A stretch of DNA of 64,000 nt from Uloborus plumipes (Eukaryota > Arthropoda > Arachnida > Araneae > Uloboridae): NCBI GenBank assembly GCA_038373865.1, contig JAXGGA010004445.1:1-64000 (forward strand), written 5' to 3'. Of this stretch, positions 1-11,132 are shown one piece after another. Within the stretch, counting starts at the first letter, position 1, and every line of letters starts with the position of its first letter. The translations under genes and the position numbers were made by a program. The notes under the pieces were generated by a model. It searched no databases. It was not told the DNA's origin and saw only the letters and a list, made by a program, of their open reading frames with translations.

Positions 1-360
1 TCAAAGTATATTGGTTTAAAAAAAAACGCATTTTTATTTCAAGCCTTTTTGTTCTTATTTACGTTCAAAATGGGTCACTCAGTTAATGAAACTATTCTGC
101 GCACTTGGTTGATTCTTTGACGCAGCTTTTTGGAGAAAAATATTAACTGCTTTAAAAAATATACCTTATACTTGAAAAGTTTTTTTACTCCATAGTCATT
201 TTTCAACAATCAATTTGTGCAAAATTATAGAGTTAAACCGGTAAAGAAAACTGCTTTTCCTTCTCCCCCTCTTCTATTTCACGCCCTTCTGCAAAGGGGG
301 CGTTGAAAACATTTTCAGTTTTAAAGGGGGCGGTAGCTGAAAAAAGGTTGAGAACCACTG
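1..360 (-). mobile_element. hAT-type transposon end (partial)
   Basis: The reverse strand from 360 begins CAGTGGTTCTCAACC, a terminus shared by many hAT elements (Charlie-like). The other end lies before the window. No coding region is visible in the 360 bases. Confidence 0.6.
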
Positions 361-588
361 GTCTAGAGCTGCAAATAGAATATCCTTCGTTCAGCCAGAG
401 TAAAAATTAGGCAATTGTATTTGCAGATGAATACTGTCAGAAAATTAGAGCAATGTTTCAAACAACAAAATAGATTGTATATATGCTTTTATTGTCTTTT
501 CTCTTCTTTTATAAACATCTTTTAATTTTACTGTGGGATATGCTCTTTTTCCTCTCTCTTTCTCCCCTCTCTCCTCTCTCGCTATATA

Positions 589-2004
589 CACTGGCGGAAA
601 AAAAATCCCAACACCAAGAAAAAATTGCCATAGAGTAATGAAATTTGGGTAATGCAATTGTCTAGTTAACATGTTTAATTGATTAAATGTACAAGATGAC
701 TGGCTAATTTAAGCTCAAGAAAATGCTGTGCAAATGTGAAATTATGTTAATTTAATAGAGGGTGTAACCTCCAGAATTTTGAAGGCAAGCCTGCAAGCGT
801 GCATGCATTATGTCATACAGGTGCCGAATGTCACTTTGTGGTATGGAGTTCCATGCTTGTTGCACTTGCTGTGTCAATACTAGGACCGTCTAGGATGATG
901 CTCGAGGTGCCATCCCATGATATCCCATACGTTATCAATTGGAGACAGACCTGGTGATTTTGCAGGTCATGGTAACATGTCAGCACTCTGTAGAGCACAT
1001 TGCGTTAGAGCAGCGATGTGAGGGCGAGCGTTATCCGGTTGGAAAACGCCCCCTTGAATGCTACTCATGAAGGGCTGTAGTACTGGTTAAATTAACAGAC
1101 TGACGACAAATTTTCAGTCAGTGAGTTTGGGATAACCACAAGAATGCCCCTGCTGTCGTAGGAAATTGCTCCAGAGACCATAACTTCAGGTGTGAGTCCC
1201 GTGTGTCTAGGCCGTAGACCGCTTGGATGCAGGCGGCCCCCTGGCCTCCTTCTGACCAATATACAGTCATCACTGGTACAAATTCAGAATCTGTTTTCAT
1301 CAAAAATTACTACAGATCTCCACTCCGACCTCCAGTGAGCTCTGTCGTGGCACCACTGCCGTCGGAAAAGGCAATGGTTTGCAGTCAATGGGATATAGGC
1401 TACAAGCAGCCTGGCTCGAAGCTGTCCTTGAAGTAAACAGTTTCTTACCGTTCCTTGGGTCACGACGGTACCAACTGCAGCTCGAATGTCAGCCGCAGAT
1501 GCAGTACGATGCGCCACAGCCGTACGCAAGATTCGGCGATCTTCCTTCTCAGTCGTGCCACGTGGCAGCTCGGAACTCGATCTTCTTGAGGCAGTACCCT
1601 CCCTTGCCCATAGCTTCCAATAATCATGCATGGTGGAAACATTCCACCCAAATCTTTCTGCAATATCGCGAAATGAAAATCCACCTTCTCGTAGCGAAAT
1701 TGTACGACCTCGTTTTAACTCGGTGAGCTGTTGATAATGGCTTCTTCGTCTTCTTAAAGGTATTCCTGGCTAACATGAACGCAATTCGTCAAATTTCACA
1801 GAAAAATAATACACTTGAGCTTCACAACACGCTTTTAAAACAAGCCTTATTTGCATGTTCTGAGTGACGCCAGCTAGGCCACACTTATGCGCGGAACACG
1901 AAATTTCAATCGATGTCATCTTTCAGTTGTATAAACACGCCTACCAAATTTCGTTTATCTAATACAAGTCTTTCTTGGTGTTGGGATTTTTTTTTCCACC
2001 AGTG
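589..2004 (-). mobile_element. Tc1/mariner-type transposon, decayed
   Basis: 1416 bp bounded by TA on both sides, with inverted ends of about 33 bp: CACTGGCGGAAAAAAAATCC at the left and CACTGGTGGAAAAAAAAATC on the reverse strand at the right, both continuing CAACACCAAGAAA. It carries a broken transposase on the minus strand. Confidence 0.9.
780..1765 (-). pseudogene. Tc1/mariner transposase, broken
   Basis: The N-terminal half is open in one frame from about 1765 to 1284: a helix-turn-helix region (HYQQLTELKRGRTISLREGG, DIAERFGWNVSTMHDYWKLW), the PLTANHCLFRRQWCHDRAHW linker and the first catalytic strand VVIFDENRF. Downstream the frame shifts. The later block GGVFQPDNARPH ... LSPIDNVWDI is readable, with a TGA between the two acidic residues. 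The last acidic residue is Asp, about 32 codons after the second, so small deletions are likely. It cannot make active enzyme as it stands. Confidence 0.85.
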
Positions 2005-2009
2005 TATAT

Positions 2010-2100
2010 TTCTCTTTCAACTATGCTTCTCTCTCTCTTTCTCTCATCTATCTCTCTTTCTTTCTCTCCCCCCCCCCCCCGCATCTCTCTCCCATACTTT
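2010..2100 (+). repeat. CT-rich simple repeat with C tract
   Basis: CTCTCT/CTTTCT repeats leading into a C run at 2069-2081, just right of the Tc1-like element. Confidence 0.8.
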
Positions 2101-2133
2101 TTTTTTTCTTGAGCTTCGTGACCACATCTTTAA

Positions 2134-2670
2134 CCCATTAATACCTGACTTTTTTTTCCAAAGATATTTTGATATTTTGTATACTGGTTACAAACAGTGT
2201 TGAATGGACAGGAAAAATAACAAAAAAATATTATGTAATTTTTTTTTTTTTTATTAATGAAAGAAAAGTCGTCCCTTAAAAGTTACCCCAGAGGTACCCC
2301 CCTATTGATAGACCCCAGAGAGTACATACTTTTTTACTAAAATGTTTTTTCTGCTTACGATGTAATATTTTAAGACATTTTATAAGAAAAAATAAAATCA
2401 GCAATTAACATAAACTGAGAAGCTGGGAATAACTTTGAAAACTTAGCTTTTTTTCTTGAGATTGTGAACGATGTCATTTTTGATAAAGATCATATTAAAA
2501 CTGCTACAGAACACACTTTCCAATGGTTATGTGCTGCAATATGTTAATAACGAATTGAAACAATACCAAGGTACTAGTTGAGCACTATTATTTGGTTGAA
2601 ATGCTCATTTCGGGGAAATTCAGACCCTTTTTTCGACCGTCCCTAAAAAGGGACGTTAGGCATTAATGGG
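2134..2670. mobile_element. piggyBac-like MITE, family A copy 1
   Basis: 537 bp flanked by TTAA on both sides. Ends are CCCATTAATACCTGAC and, inverted, CCCATTAATGCCTAACGTCC. TTAA duplications with CCC...GGG termini are the piggyBac hallmark. No ORF. Related copies are at 11627-12138 and, inverted, 38952-39492. Confidence 0.85.
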
Positions 2671-2674
2671 TTAA

Positions 2675-3900
2675 AGACGAGTCCAGGACTGCTTTACTGT
2701 GCCTCCTCTACCTTCATCTGACCCTGAATTTGTGTTTTACAGTAATAAGGATGAGTTTTAATTGCTCAGAAAGAGAAACTAAATGCTTCCCGAATTAAAG
2801 CATTCAATTCCTGAACAATTACAGTTGACCTAGACGGTCGTCATTAACCTCCCCAACTCCTGTAAGTAAGTTGTTGAACTCTTACACAAAGGGTTCTCAA
2901 TTAGTGATTAAATTGCTGCTTTATTTTTGGATGTCGGTTACGTATTCGACAGTTCCAAATTCCAAGACTCACTTTCAAGCTGATGCTGCTGTCTTTTTAG
3001 AATCTTCGCAAAAGCTGAATAAATTCTTTCTATTACGAGTTAATTTTACATTATCTGATTAAAGCAGTTTAGGAAAAAGGAATTTTCAATGCACAAGCAT
3101 TGAGCTGGACTACTACTTGAGTTTGGGCCGTCATCTGATGGAAGCGAATAATAATTCAAGGAATAACTTCGCCTTTGGCAGTATTGCCCAAGATAATTTT
3201 AGATTATTTTTTTCTATTGAGGACATTTTTGTTGGAGATCTCTCAAATCTTTTTGTCTTTTACTTTGTAACTCGAATATTTTGAACTTTAACAAAACATT
3301 ACATGTCAATGTTTCGTAATATAAAGTTTAATTTCAATATCAAGAGAAACCAAGATGCTTTAAGCACTAGTTCTACATTACAAAATAATGATAGCAATAA
3401 TAATAAGATTTCCCTGCAAAAGATGTCCCAACTCTTTCGTATGTGATTTTAGAAAACATACTGTGTTTATATTAAAATTTTTGTTCAACTTTAAGAATGT
3501 TTGTTATTTCAAATGTCATTTGTAAAAGGAGTTCATTGCACTGACACCGGTATGGATCTTTGCTTGGTAATGGTCATTCAAACCCAATAATGCGAATAAA
3601 ATTAGAAATGCACTTACACTATTTTTTCTTTCTTTCTTTTTTAATTACTGGACATTAAGAGCTTTCAATTATCTTTACAATGTACTGTTTTTTTAATATT
3701 CATAACAAGAGAAGTGCAAGCTCCAAATAGGCTTGAGAACTTGTTTCATTCTTAAATAACTTGAATTCCGTCTAAAATAAAAACAAATTTTAAAAAACTG
3801 AAAAAAAAATGCAGCAGCTGATCTCCTGGGATCTCCCATGCATATTAAGCCTAGTCCCTACCCCCTCTATGAATATTCTTTAATTTGCTCTTCATACTAA
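2675..3900. other. AT-rich intergenic sequence, no gene seen
   Basis: Only short open frames with no recognisable protein similarity; no terminal inverted repeats or tandem units detected by eye. Confidence 0.5.
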
Positions 3901-3928
3901 TTGAAGAGGCAAGTGGATAAAGGTGATA

Positions 3929-4103
3929 CTGTCGGCCCCGCTTAAACGAATACTGTCGGTTCCAAGAAATATTATTCGATTAAGCGGGGTATTTGTTTAA
4001 GCGGGGATCTTTAACATTGTGTCTATGGCATCGGTTCGAAGAAGATTTATTCGTATAAGCGGGGTATTCGTTTAACCGTTACCCGATTAAGCAGGGACGG
4101 CTG
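3929..4103. mobile_element. pogo/Tigger-like MITE, copy 1
   Basis: 175 bp between TA dinucleotides. Ends CTGTCGGCCCCGCTTAA and, inverted, CAGCCGTCCCTGCTTAA. Internally it repeats AAGCGGGGTAT-type units. A second copy is at 44064-44237. Confidence 0.7.
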
Positions 4104-4204
4104 TATGTGACAATTTTTTTTTTTAATTTCTAGAAAGAGCTTTAAAAAAAAGTTATTTTTTTAAATGGATTTTTCTCAACGGGTAAAACGGGGTCATATT
4201 CTTA

Positions 4205-4312
4205 CCCAAGTAGCACACTTCGTTTTTTAAAGGTTGTAAAATGGTTATTAACGTCGTGACAACGGATTAAAAATGTTTATAAAACGTTTAAACGTTTTTT
4301 GTGCTACCTGGG
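4205..4312. mobile_element. Short MITE with CCCAAGTAGCACA ends
   Basis: 108 bp with inverted ends CCCAAGTAGCACA / TGTGCTACCTGGG. The same type of terminus bounds the satellite-rich element at 8385-9506. Superfamily not recognised. Confidence 0.6.
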
Positions 4313-4413
4313 TAGTTACCAACCATTTCTGTGACTAAGGGGACACCTTCATCCATAGTAAAAATAAATTTCAAAAATTGTTACCTATCACCTTTATCCA
4401 CTTGCCCCTTGAA

Positions 4414-5234
4414 TTTCATCCCTTAGTACCTGCATGTCTTAAGTTTTCCTTTCACGCATTGTGATAACGTTCATAAGTTTTTTTTTTTTTTTTTGCTAAT
4501 GTGAAAACTTTTACAACTATTGCTCTTACTTTCCTATACTTCCGAGAAACGTATTTAAAACCTGTTTACATCCAAACTAATGAGGTTAAAACAAAGAAAA
4601 AAAAATCTGTCTTTTCACCAAGGGAGATGTTTCTTAATATTCTTGCAAAGTTGAAACTTTGTTTCTTGGTAATGAGCCAAAACGAACAAGCGCGACACAT
4701 AACTGTCGCGAAAAAGTGCGGACCTGATTGGCAGAAACTGACGGAAGTAGGCTGAATTATGCCTGCGAAGTATGAAGCACGCGCAAGACTTAGGTAATTC
4801 CCCCCTTAGTGGAGCAACTTTTTTTTCTTTTTTGAAAACACCAAAACAACTGGACTGTTGGTATCACACCAGGAAGTCGTTGATGTATTCATGTTTGAAA
4901 CTTTAGTTGAGAAGAATCAGTGATTTCTATGTGGCTATTTTTAACCGACGAAAAAACGGAGGAGGTTCTCTATTCGACCGGTATATTTTATTTTTTATGT
5001 ATGACCACGCATAACTTTTTACTGAATAGACCGATTTTGGTAATTTTTTTTTTTTGTTGGAAAGGGTACACCTCCCTGGTGGTCCCATGGTCCCCTGATG
5101 CGGGGTTTGAGAACGGAACCCTGAAGAAATTGAGGGAAATCTTCAGAATTCCGTTCATGCGCACCCTCTTTGCGCATGAATTGAATTTCAAATGTCACGC
5201 GCACACACTTGCGATTTGATGTCCATTAGGTCAC
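4414..5234. other. Non-coding stretch with short inverted sequence near 5100-5185
   Basis: No gene recognised. A 99-codon open frame at 4920-5219 has no known similarity. The segment around 5110-5180 contains locally self-complementary GC-richer DNA. Confidence 0.4.
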
Positions 5235-5345
5235 AGTAGCTCGCCGATAGAGTGGCCTAGCGGTAAGACGCTGGGCTCTCATTCGCAAGAGCTTAAGTTC
5301 GATGCTCGACGGAGTCGGTGGATTTTCAAGCAGCAGAAAAAAAAT
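5235..5345 (+). repeat. tRNA-derived SINE head
   Basis: Reads like a degenerate tRNA gene: A-box-like GTGGCCTAGCGGTAAGACGC and B-box-like AAGTTCGATGCTC at tRNA spacing, followed by an A-rich stretch. It lacks proper acceptor-stem pairing, so a pol III-type SINE is more likely than a working tRNA. Confidence 0.6.
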
Positions 5346-5594
5346 GCACTGTCTACGTCGAACGATTATGCGGCATGCAAATCGCAGTTTTACTGATAGA
5401 ACATATTTAGTCCTGAGTACCCCAATTTTTAAAAAAATATATTTTCAGGCTCCCATCACATAAACTTTTAAATTTTAAAATTAGTGATGCACTAATGAAT
5501 CGGCGGTAAATATTTACTTTGTGGATTAACCTGTAGGCCAGTTTTAGAATCATAATCGGGTAAAAAACTAGTAATTTAAAAATGTTTTAATTAA

Positions 5595-5896
5595 GGCAGG
5601 GATTCAAGTGAAACAGTCGATCGCACATTACAATCGCTACTGGAAATGAATTACATTAGAACGTTTCTTGATAAAAACATCGTGACGTCAGCGTGACGTT
5701 TGCCTATGAAAAACGAGCTAGATAAAACGTCACAGCCTACTTGGCGAATAAGAGGAGATCGCTGAGTGCTTGTTAGCTCTTATTGGCTCCACCCGTAGTG
5801 ACGTCATGCCAAGTTAAGTTGATGATAATGTAATTCACTTCCAGTAGCAATTGCAATTCGAAGCGATCGCAGTGCTGTTTCACTTGAATCCCTGCC
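5595..5896. mobile_element. Harbinger-like MITE, copy 1
   Basis: 302 bp flanked by TAA/TAA. Inverted ends GGCAGGGATTCAAGTGAAAC followed by AG. The core includes GTGACGTCAGCGTGACGTTT and AATAAGAGGAGATCGCTGA. The core is shared with 30576-30781 and 47901-48559. TWA-type 3-bp target sites suggest PIF/Harbinger, but this is inference. Confidence 0.75.
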
Positions 5897-6050
5897 TAAA
5901 TCAGCATAGAAATAAATCCTAAAAAGAAAAAAAAAATGTTGTTAGTGGCAATCGCTTAAAATTTTAGACGCTTTAGTAAAGTGAGATGAAGCGTCACGAT
6001 GGCAACATGACACTATTCCGGGTATACATTTACACTGAAAAGAATGAAAT

Positions 6051-6480
6051 AAAAATAAAATTTTATAAAAAAAAGTAAAACCGACCTCAAAAACGCAGCT
6101 GAAAATAGCTCTAAAAAGTAAAAAATAAATTTATTCTTTGAACACCATCGATACTACTTTTAAACATGAGTTTTGAAGTCGGTGTCGAAACAGTTAATAA
6201 AATCATTCGTGCCCATTCTTCAGTTACATGTTTCATAATAAAAACAGCCATAAATATTTCATAATCAATTCCAAGTGTTGTTTGAGAGGAAAAATCAATC
6301 AAATGGTACAATCAATGGGTACGAATGATTTTATTAACTGTTTCGGCACCGACTTCAAAACTCATGTTTAAAAGTAGTATCGATGGTGTTCAAAGAAAAA
6401 ATTTATTTTTTACTTTTTAGAGCTATTTTCAGCTGCGTTTTTGAGGTCGGTTTTACTTTTTTTTATAAAATTTTATTTTT
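6051..6480. mobile_element. Fold-back element, ~165-bp arms
   Basis: Arms 6051-6217 and 6314-6480 are near-perfect inverted copies (for example CGGTGTCGAAACAGTTAATA against its complement), with a spacer of about 95 bp. No ORF of note. Confidence 0.8.
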
Positions 6481-6638
6481 TAAAACATTTTCAACTGTAG
6501 TAAGGTCAAATCCTCAACTATTCGAACTCCAACTAACCAAACTGTCCAACTATCCGAACATACTGCCTCTCTCCCTCTCTCCTTTTTTTTTCTTTGCGAA
6601 TGAGCACACAAAACCAAAAATATTCGTATAGTGTATGA

Positions 6639-7204
6639 ATAATAACAAGTTTAAAAAACTATAACCCGACTACAAAAAAAAAAAAAAGCACTGAAAGGTA
6701 AGAAACAAGGTAGGTGCTATTTAATATCATCGTCTTATTGAATAAAACAAGACGTTTGATATCTTAGCTATACCTGTTTATTTAGTTCTACGACTTGAAC
6801 CCTCTGCAAGTTCCACATTAACAACATAATTCAATTCAAATGCTGTAGTCGTGCGTTGTCAATTACAGAAAAACAATTTGATAGAATAACATTATAACCT
6901 AATTTACCATTCTTGTATATATATAGATCAATTTAATATGTTTGCTTTTGTATCAAGTTTAAATGCTTGCTTTCTGTAGTTGACAACGCACGACTACAGC
7001 ATTTGAATTGAATTATGTTGTTAATGTGGAACTTGCAGAGGGTTCAAGTCGTAGAACTAAATAAACAGGTAAAGCTAAGATATCAAACGTCTTGTTTTAT
7101 TCAATAAGACGATGATATTAAATAGCACCTACCTTGTTTCTTACCTTTCAGTGCTTTTTTTTTTTTTTGTAGTCGGGTTATAGTTTTTTAAACTTGTTAT
7201 TATT
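6639..7204. mobile_element. Fold-back element, ~235-bp arms
   Basis: Left arm from 6639 and right arm to 7204 are inverted copies, spacer about 95 bp near 6875-6970. Each outer part contains ATAACCCGACTAC next to an A/T homopolymer. The same CCCGACTRC motif marks repeats at 7281-8176 and 12970-13102. Confidence 0.85.
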
Positions 7205-7280
7205 TCTGACTTTTTAGAGCTTTTTTGTAGTCAGGTTACAGGTTTTTAAAACTTTTTTATTTTACTTATTCATAAAAATC

Positions 7281-8176
7281 AAATGAATAGTTTAGGAGCT
7301 ACGGTGGAACATCCTTAACCACAGACATAGCCAGACTGCTAAAAACATAACCCTTCCTTTAGGCTTTGCCGTAGTCGGGCTTGAATTATAATTGCTTTTA
7401 GCTAATTTCATGCCAAAATCTAGGTCGCCTTAAACTGGAAATTCATTGTTGATTACGACTTTTGTTTGAGCTAAAACACACTTAGCTACGAAAATATCGG
7501 TTAAAATCAGTGCTTGTCTAGGAATAATCGATTTTTCCTCTTGTTAAATTTTAGTAAAAAGTAACCTATGACACTCGAGACTCGAAAACGAATCGATTGG
7601 CACCTCATTCATCAAAATCTAATGAATAGCTTAGGAGCTACGGTGGAACATCCTTAACCACAGACACAGCCAGACTGCTAAAAACATAACCCTACCTCTA
7701 GTCTTTGCCATAGTAGGGTAATGAAACTTTTGCCTATTTAAATACAAGTTTTCATGTCACGAGAATCAAGTGTTGTCAAAACAAAAACCTTGGAATTCAA
7801 GTTTAACTGGAAAAATCCATGTGCAAATTAATGAATTGAAACAAATATTTAATAACTATCTTCTACATATATTGCTTTGAACTAATTTCATGCTAAAATC
7901 AAGGTAAGCCTTACACTGGAAATTCATTGTTGAACACACTTAGCTCCGAAAATATCGGTAAAATTCGGTGCTTGTCTAGGAATAATCGATCTTTCCTCTT
8001 GTTAAATTCTAATAAAAAATAGCCTATGATACTCGAGACTCGAAAACGAATCGATTGGCACCTCATTCATCAAAATCGAATGAATAGTTTAGGAGCTACG
8101 GTGGAACATCCTTAACCACAAACATAACCAGACTGATAAAAACATAACCCTTCCTTTAGGCTTTGCCGTAGTCGGG
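7281..8176 (+). repeat. Three direct copies of a GTAGTCGGG-ended module
   Basis: A ~100-bp module starting AATGAATAGTTTAGGAGCTA and ending near GTAGTCGGG occurs at 7281-7379, 7620-7719 and 8079-8176. The preceding ~230 bp is also duplicated (7390-7619 and 7871-8078), so 7390-7719 and 7871-8176 are a diverged direct duplication. Confidence 0.8.
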
Positions 8177-8534
8177 TAAAAAAGGACTCGGGCGAAGTGG
8201 GAAATTATCGTAAGTAGCGTAATTATCATTGCCTCATCCTAGTCTGAACATAAAGTGAGCAGGACAATATTGTATACACATTTTTGTTAATCTAACGATT
8301 CACCAATAAGTTTGTTTGAAACATAGAACTTTTTGCGACAAAACTATGTACCGCAACTTACTCTATATAGCTCTAAGTTACATGCCCTAGCAGCACAATC
8401 TCATCGGCCGATGATCGGCCATTCATCGAAACCCGATGAAATTCTCATCGGCCGATGATCGGATTTCGATGAGTTCTCATCGGGAATTGCTCCAATATGT
8501 CTCATCGGCCAAACAGAATCCGAGCAGCAAAATC

Positions 8535-8880
8535 CGATGAGTTTACGATGAGATTTGGATCAATTTACGAGCAGTGCAGTCCCGTGCCGATGAATTTAGG
8601 ATCAATTTTGGATGAAAATACGATGTGATTTAGATCAATACGCGAGCAGTGCTGTTCCGTGGCGATGAATTTAGGATGAAAAAACGATATGATTTAGATC
8701 AATATACGAGCAGTGTAGCTCGTGGCGATGAATTAAGGATCAATTTTGGATAAAAATACGATGAGAGTTGGATCAATATACGAGCAGTGTAGTTCCGTGG
8801 CGATAAATTTTGGATCAAAATACGATGAGAGTTGGATCAATATACGCGCAGTTTAGTTCCGTGGCGATGAATTTTGGAAC
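8535..8880 (+). repeat. ~70-bp tandem repeats (GATCAATATACGAGCAGTG)
   Basis: About five imperfect units, each with a GATCAATATACGAGCAGTGT-like stretch followed by CCGTGGCGATGAATTT. Confidence 0.8.
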
Positions 8881-8990
8881 CTTTTTTTTTATTTCCCCCA
8901 ACCAGGTGCGACTGGCCAACTCCAGCATCGAACCCGGGTTATCGGCGCGGAAAGCCAACGCTCTACCACCACGCCACCAAGTCTACGATT
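8881..8990 (-). repeat. tRNA-derived SINE
   Basis: On the reverse strand: GTGGTGGTAGAGCG (A-box-like), then CCCGGGTTCGATGCTGG (B box), then an A-rich tail ending AAATAAAAAAAAAGG. Inserted between the two tandem arrays of the host element. Confidence 0.7.
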
Positions 8991-9070
8991 AATGAGACCA
9001 ACACTGCATATTTAACAAAAATTTGAGATTGGGAAAATTTTCATCAGAAAATTTGATCATTACGACCTCT

Positions 9071-9390
9071 TTCCGATGAAATCTGTAGCTTGGCATATTT
9101 TCATCGGGAAATTTGATTGGAAGTATATAGTTTTCCGATGAAACATAGCTCGGTTAATTTTCATCGGGAAATTTGATCGGAAGGATATCGTTTTTCGATG
9201 GAATATAGCTCGGCTAATTTTCATCGGGAAACTTGATCGGAAGGATATCGTTTTCCGATGAAATATAGCTCGGCTAATTTTCATCGGGAAACTTGATCGG
9301 AAGGATATCATTTTCCGATGGAATATAGCTCGGCTTATTTTCATCGGGAAAGTTGATCGGAAGGATATCGCTTTCCGATGAAAAGTAGCT
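9071..9390. repeat. 60-bp tandem repeat array
   Basis: Period of exactly 60 bp, starts at 9071, 9131, 9191, 9251, 9311 and 9371. The unit contains TTTTCCGATGAAATATAGCT and ATTTTCATCGGGAAACTTGA. A minus-strand open frame across it is only a by-product of the repeat. Confidence 0.92.
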
Positions 9391-9844
9391 CATCGAAAAC
9401 CGTGCTCGGATACTGATCGGAACGATGTCATCGTGCGTTACGGGATCAGTTTACGAGGAGTTAGTTGATCGGCCGAGCAAAATCCGATGAGTTGATGCTA
9501 CTTGGGTGCCCTTCTACATCAAAATCAGCCAATGCTGTTTTTTATGGTCTATATTGTTTACTGTTGACAATCGTACTTAGAACTTTATTTTTCTGAATAG
9601 AATATAAAAAATGAGCAAAACTACTTAGATCCTGATTTTGAAAAAAATCAATTGCACCTTTTGCCTCCCAGATACACAGGTAAATAAGGACAATCGAATC
9701 AAGTTCAATTCCATGGTCTTTGAGGAACAGACTCTAAAAATCCCTCTCTATTTCCACCTCTGTGAGACAGCCTTAAAATATAATTGCCTCGTGTCGTCGA
9801 GCCTCCAGTTCAAGGTACGACCCTGAAGCCAAATATGCGTTACG

Positions 9845-10144
9845 TTAAACCAGCTGAGGTAAGATATTAACGAAGTTGTACATATTTCCGGCCACTTCCT
9901 CCGTGAAAGCAATATGTACTGGTTTGAAATAGAAAAACTCTCCATTGTCATTGGCAAGAACATCGGCTGCCTCAGCAAGTGATGCCAAACGTCCGCACGC
10001 ACACAACAATCACGGAGGTCACCCGAAGCCAAAATACTCTGGCAGCTGTCCCGTTTGGCACGTCTCGATTTTATCCCATTCATTTCGAAAGGGAGCCAGT
10101 TCTCTGTCCAACTCCTCACAGGAAAAACCACTGTTTTGTGACAT
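9845..10144 (-). pseudogene. GC-rich decayed ORF of unknown origin
   Basis: Exactly 100 codons from ATG (10142-10144) to TAA (9845-9847) on the minus strand. Two in-frame TGA codons lie close together, both readable as decayed CGA arginine codons. The frame reads like protein: SCEELDRELAPFRNEWDKIE, GQLPEYFGF, then LASLAEAADVLANDNGEFFY, FKPVHIAFTEEVAGNMYNFV and NILPQLV. Base composition is clearly richer in G+C than the flanks. I do not recognise the family. It could be a processed pseudogene, a lost exon or a transposon ORF fragment. Confidence 0.4.
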
Positions 10145-10526
10145 GTTACCCGAGCTCTAATGTTTCGCGACATTCGGATGATTTGCATTCGTGTGCCTCG
10201 GCGGCTGATCTTGATGAAGGTTACGTTTTTGCAAATCAGAGCGAATTCCGGTTCCTTGCAATTTCGTTGGTAGTCTCCTTAATGTGGTGAAAGGCGGTTT
10301 GAATACGTTATCTGTTATTAGATCATCACGTGTTCATATAGTTGAACCCTTAATCCCCCGATGGGACTCGGAAGTCCCGCTTATATTAATTTAGTATTAT
10401 GAATCCTATATGGCTGGAATCCTAAACGGCTGAAGCTTTTCAGTACCACTCGTTGTACTTTGGTGAGAAACCGACAGATGGCACCTGCAATCGAAAACAG
10501 TAGAGCCCCTAAGAGTTACACTGCCA

Positions 10527-10895
10527 ACTCGGCTATTTCGATCAATGAGTTGGCGGTGTATTGCATGTTCCTGCCTTAGCCCGTGTTTAGGGACGGTAAC
10601 TCACTGCTTTATACCCAAGCTCTGCGTTAAAATTTACGAGTTGTACCGTTCACATGTGCTGTCGCTCGCTGGTATTCTAATTTCACATTAGCTACCAGTT
10701 TTTTTTTTTTTCGCTCTCTTTGCTCTATAAGAGGATTTTTGCCTCCGACTCGGCTACTTTCGTATTCCATGCTGATGAGCGCACAATAAGCGTGAAACAG
10801 CAGTCCATGGATCGAAATAGCCGAGTTGGCAGTGTGTTGTATGTTCCTGCCTTAGCCCTTGCTTAGGGGCGTTTACTCACTGCTTTATACACTGT
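10527..10895 (+). repeat. Interspersed repeat R270, one partial and one full copy
   Basis: The segment GAGTTGGCGGTGTATTGCAT ... ACTCACTGCTTTATAC occurs at 10547-10612 and again at 10824-10892. The full unit (about 10630-10892) begins AAATTTACGAGTTGTACCG. Diverged copies lie in both halves of the tandem duplication (57491-58388 and 60286-61166). Confidence 0.75.
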
Positions 10896-11039
10896 TTTTG
10901 TCGAAGCAGAAAAGGTTTGACCGCATGATCTTGGAGCAGTGCCTCTCATAATGTTGAAGAGTAGGGCATAAAGGGCAACTCCATACTTCAAAAAGGAAAG
11001 CTTTGGTTTTCAAACGCAAAAGAGTTGTTTTACGTATAA

Positions 11040-11132
11040 TTTATCTTTTTTTTTTCGAGATTCGCCGTGGACCCCCCAACTAAAGCTCGGCGCACCCCAA
11101 GGGGTCCACGGACCACAGTTTGGGAAGCCCTG
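11040..11132 (-). mobile_element. hAT-type transposon end
   Basis: The reverse strand from 11132 begins CAGGGCTTCCCAAACTGTGG, a terminus typical of hAT elements. The opposite end was not found nearby, so the element is truncated or its extent is unknown. Confidence 0.6.

Larger units (their letters stand above)
3901..4413. mobile_element. MITE-like element containing two nested elements
   Basis: Outer ends TTGAAGAGGCAAGTGGATAA and, on the reverse strand, TTCAAGGGGCAAGTGGATAA, both followed by AGGTGATA. Inside it sit the pogo-like MITE (3929-4103) and a short element (4205-4312). The target duplication is not clear. Confidence 0.65.
8385..9506. mobile_element. Satellite-bearing element with CCCWAGYAGCA ends
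   Basis: 1122 bp bounded by CCCTAGCAGCACA on the left and TGCTACTTGGG on the right. The interior is almost wholly repeats built on CATCGG/GATGA words: GCCGATGATCGG units near the left end, ~70-bp units at 8535-8880, a SINE, then exact 60-bp units at 9071-9390. No real gene. Confidence 0.65.

Noticed and set aside
5235..5345. Functional tRNA gene
   Set aside because: A- and B-box-like words are present but the acceptor stem does not pair and the body continues as a SINE.
8881..8990. Functional tRNA gene on the minus strand
   Set aside because: The cloverleaf is degenerate, there is an A-rich tail, and it sits within a transposon.
9060..9344. 94-codon minus-strand ORF with repeats of MKISRAIFHRKTISFRSSFP
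   Set aside because: It is the direct result of a 60-bp (20-codon) tandem repeat and shifts out of frame outside the array.
8385..9506. CRISPR array
   Set aside because: Repeats are contiguous without unique spacers, and the DNA is eukaryotic.
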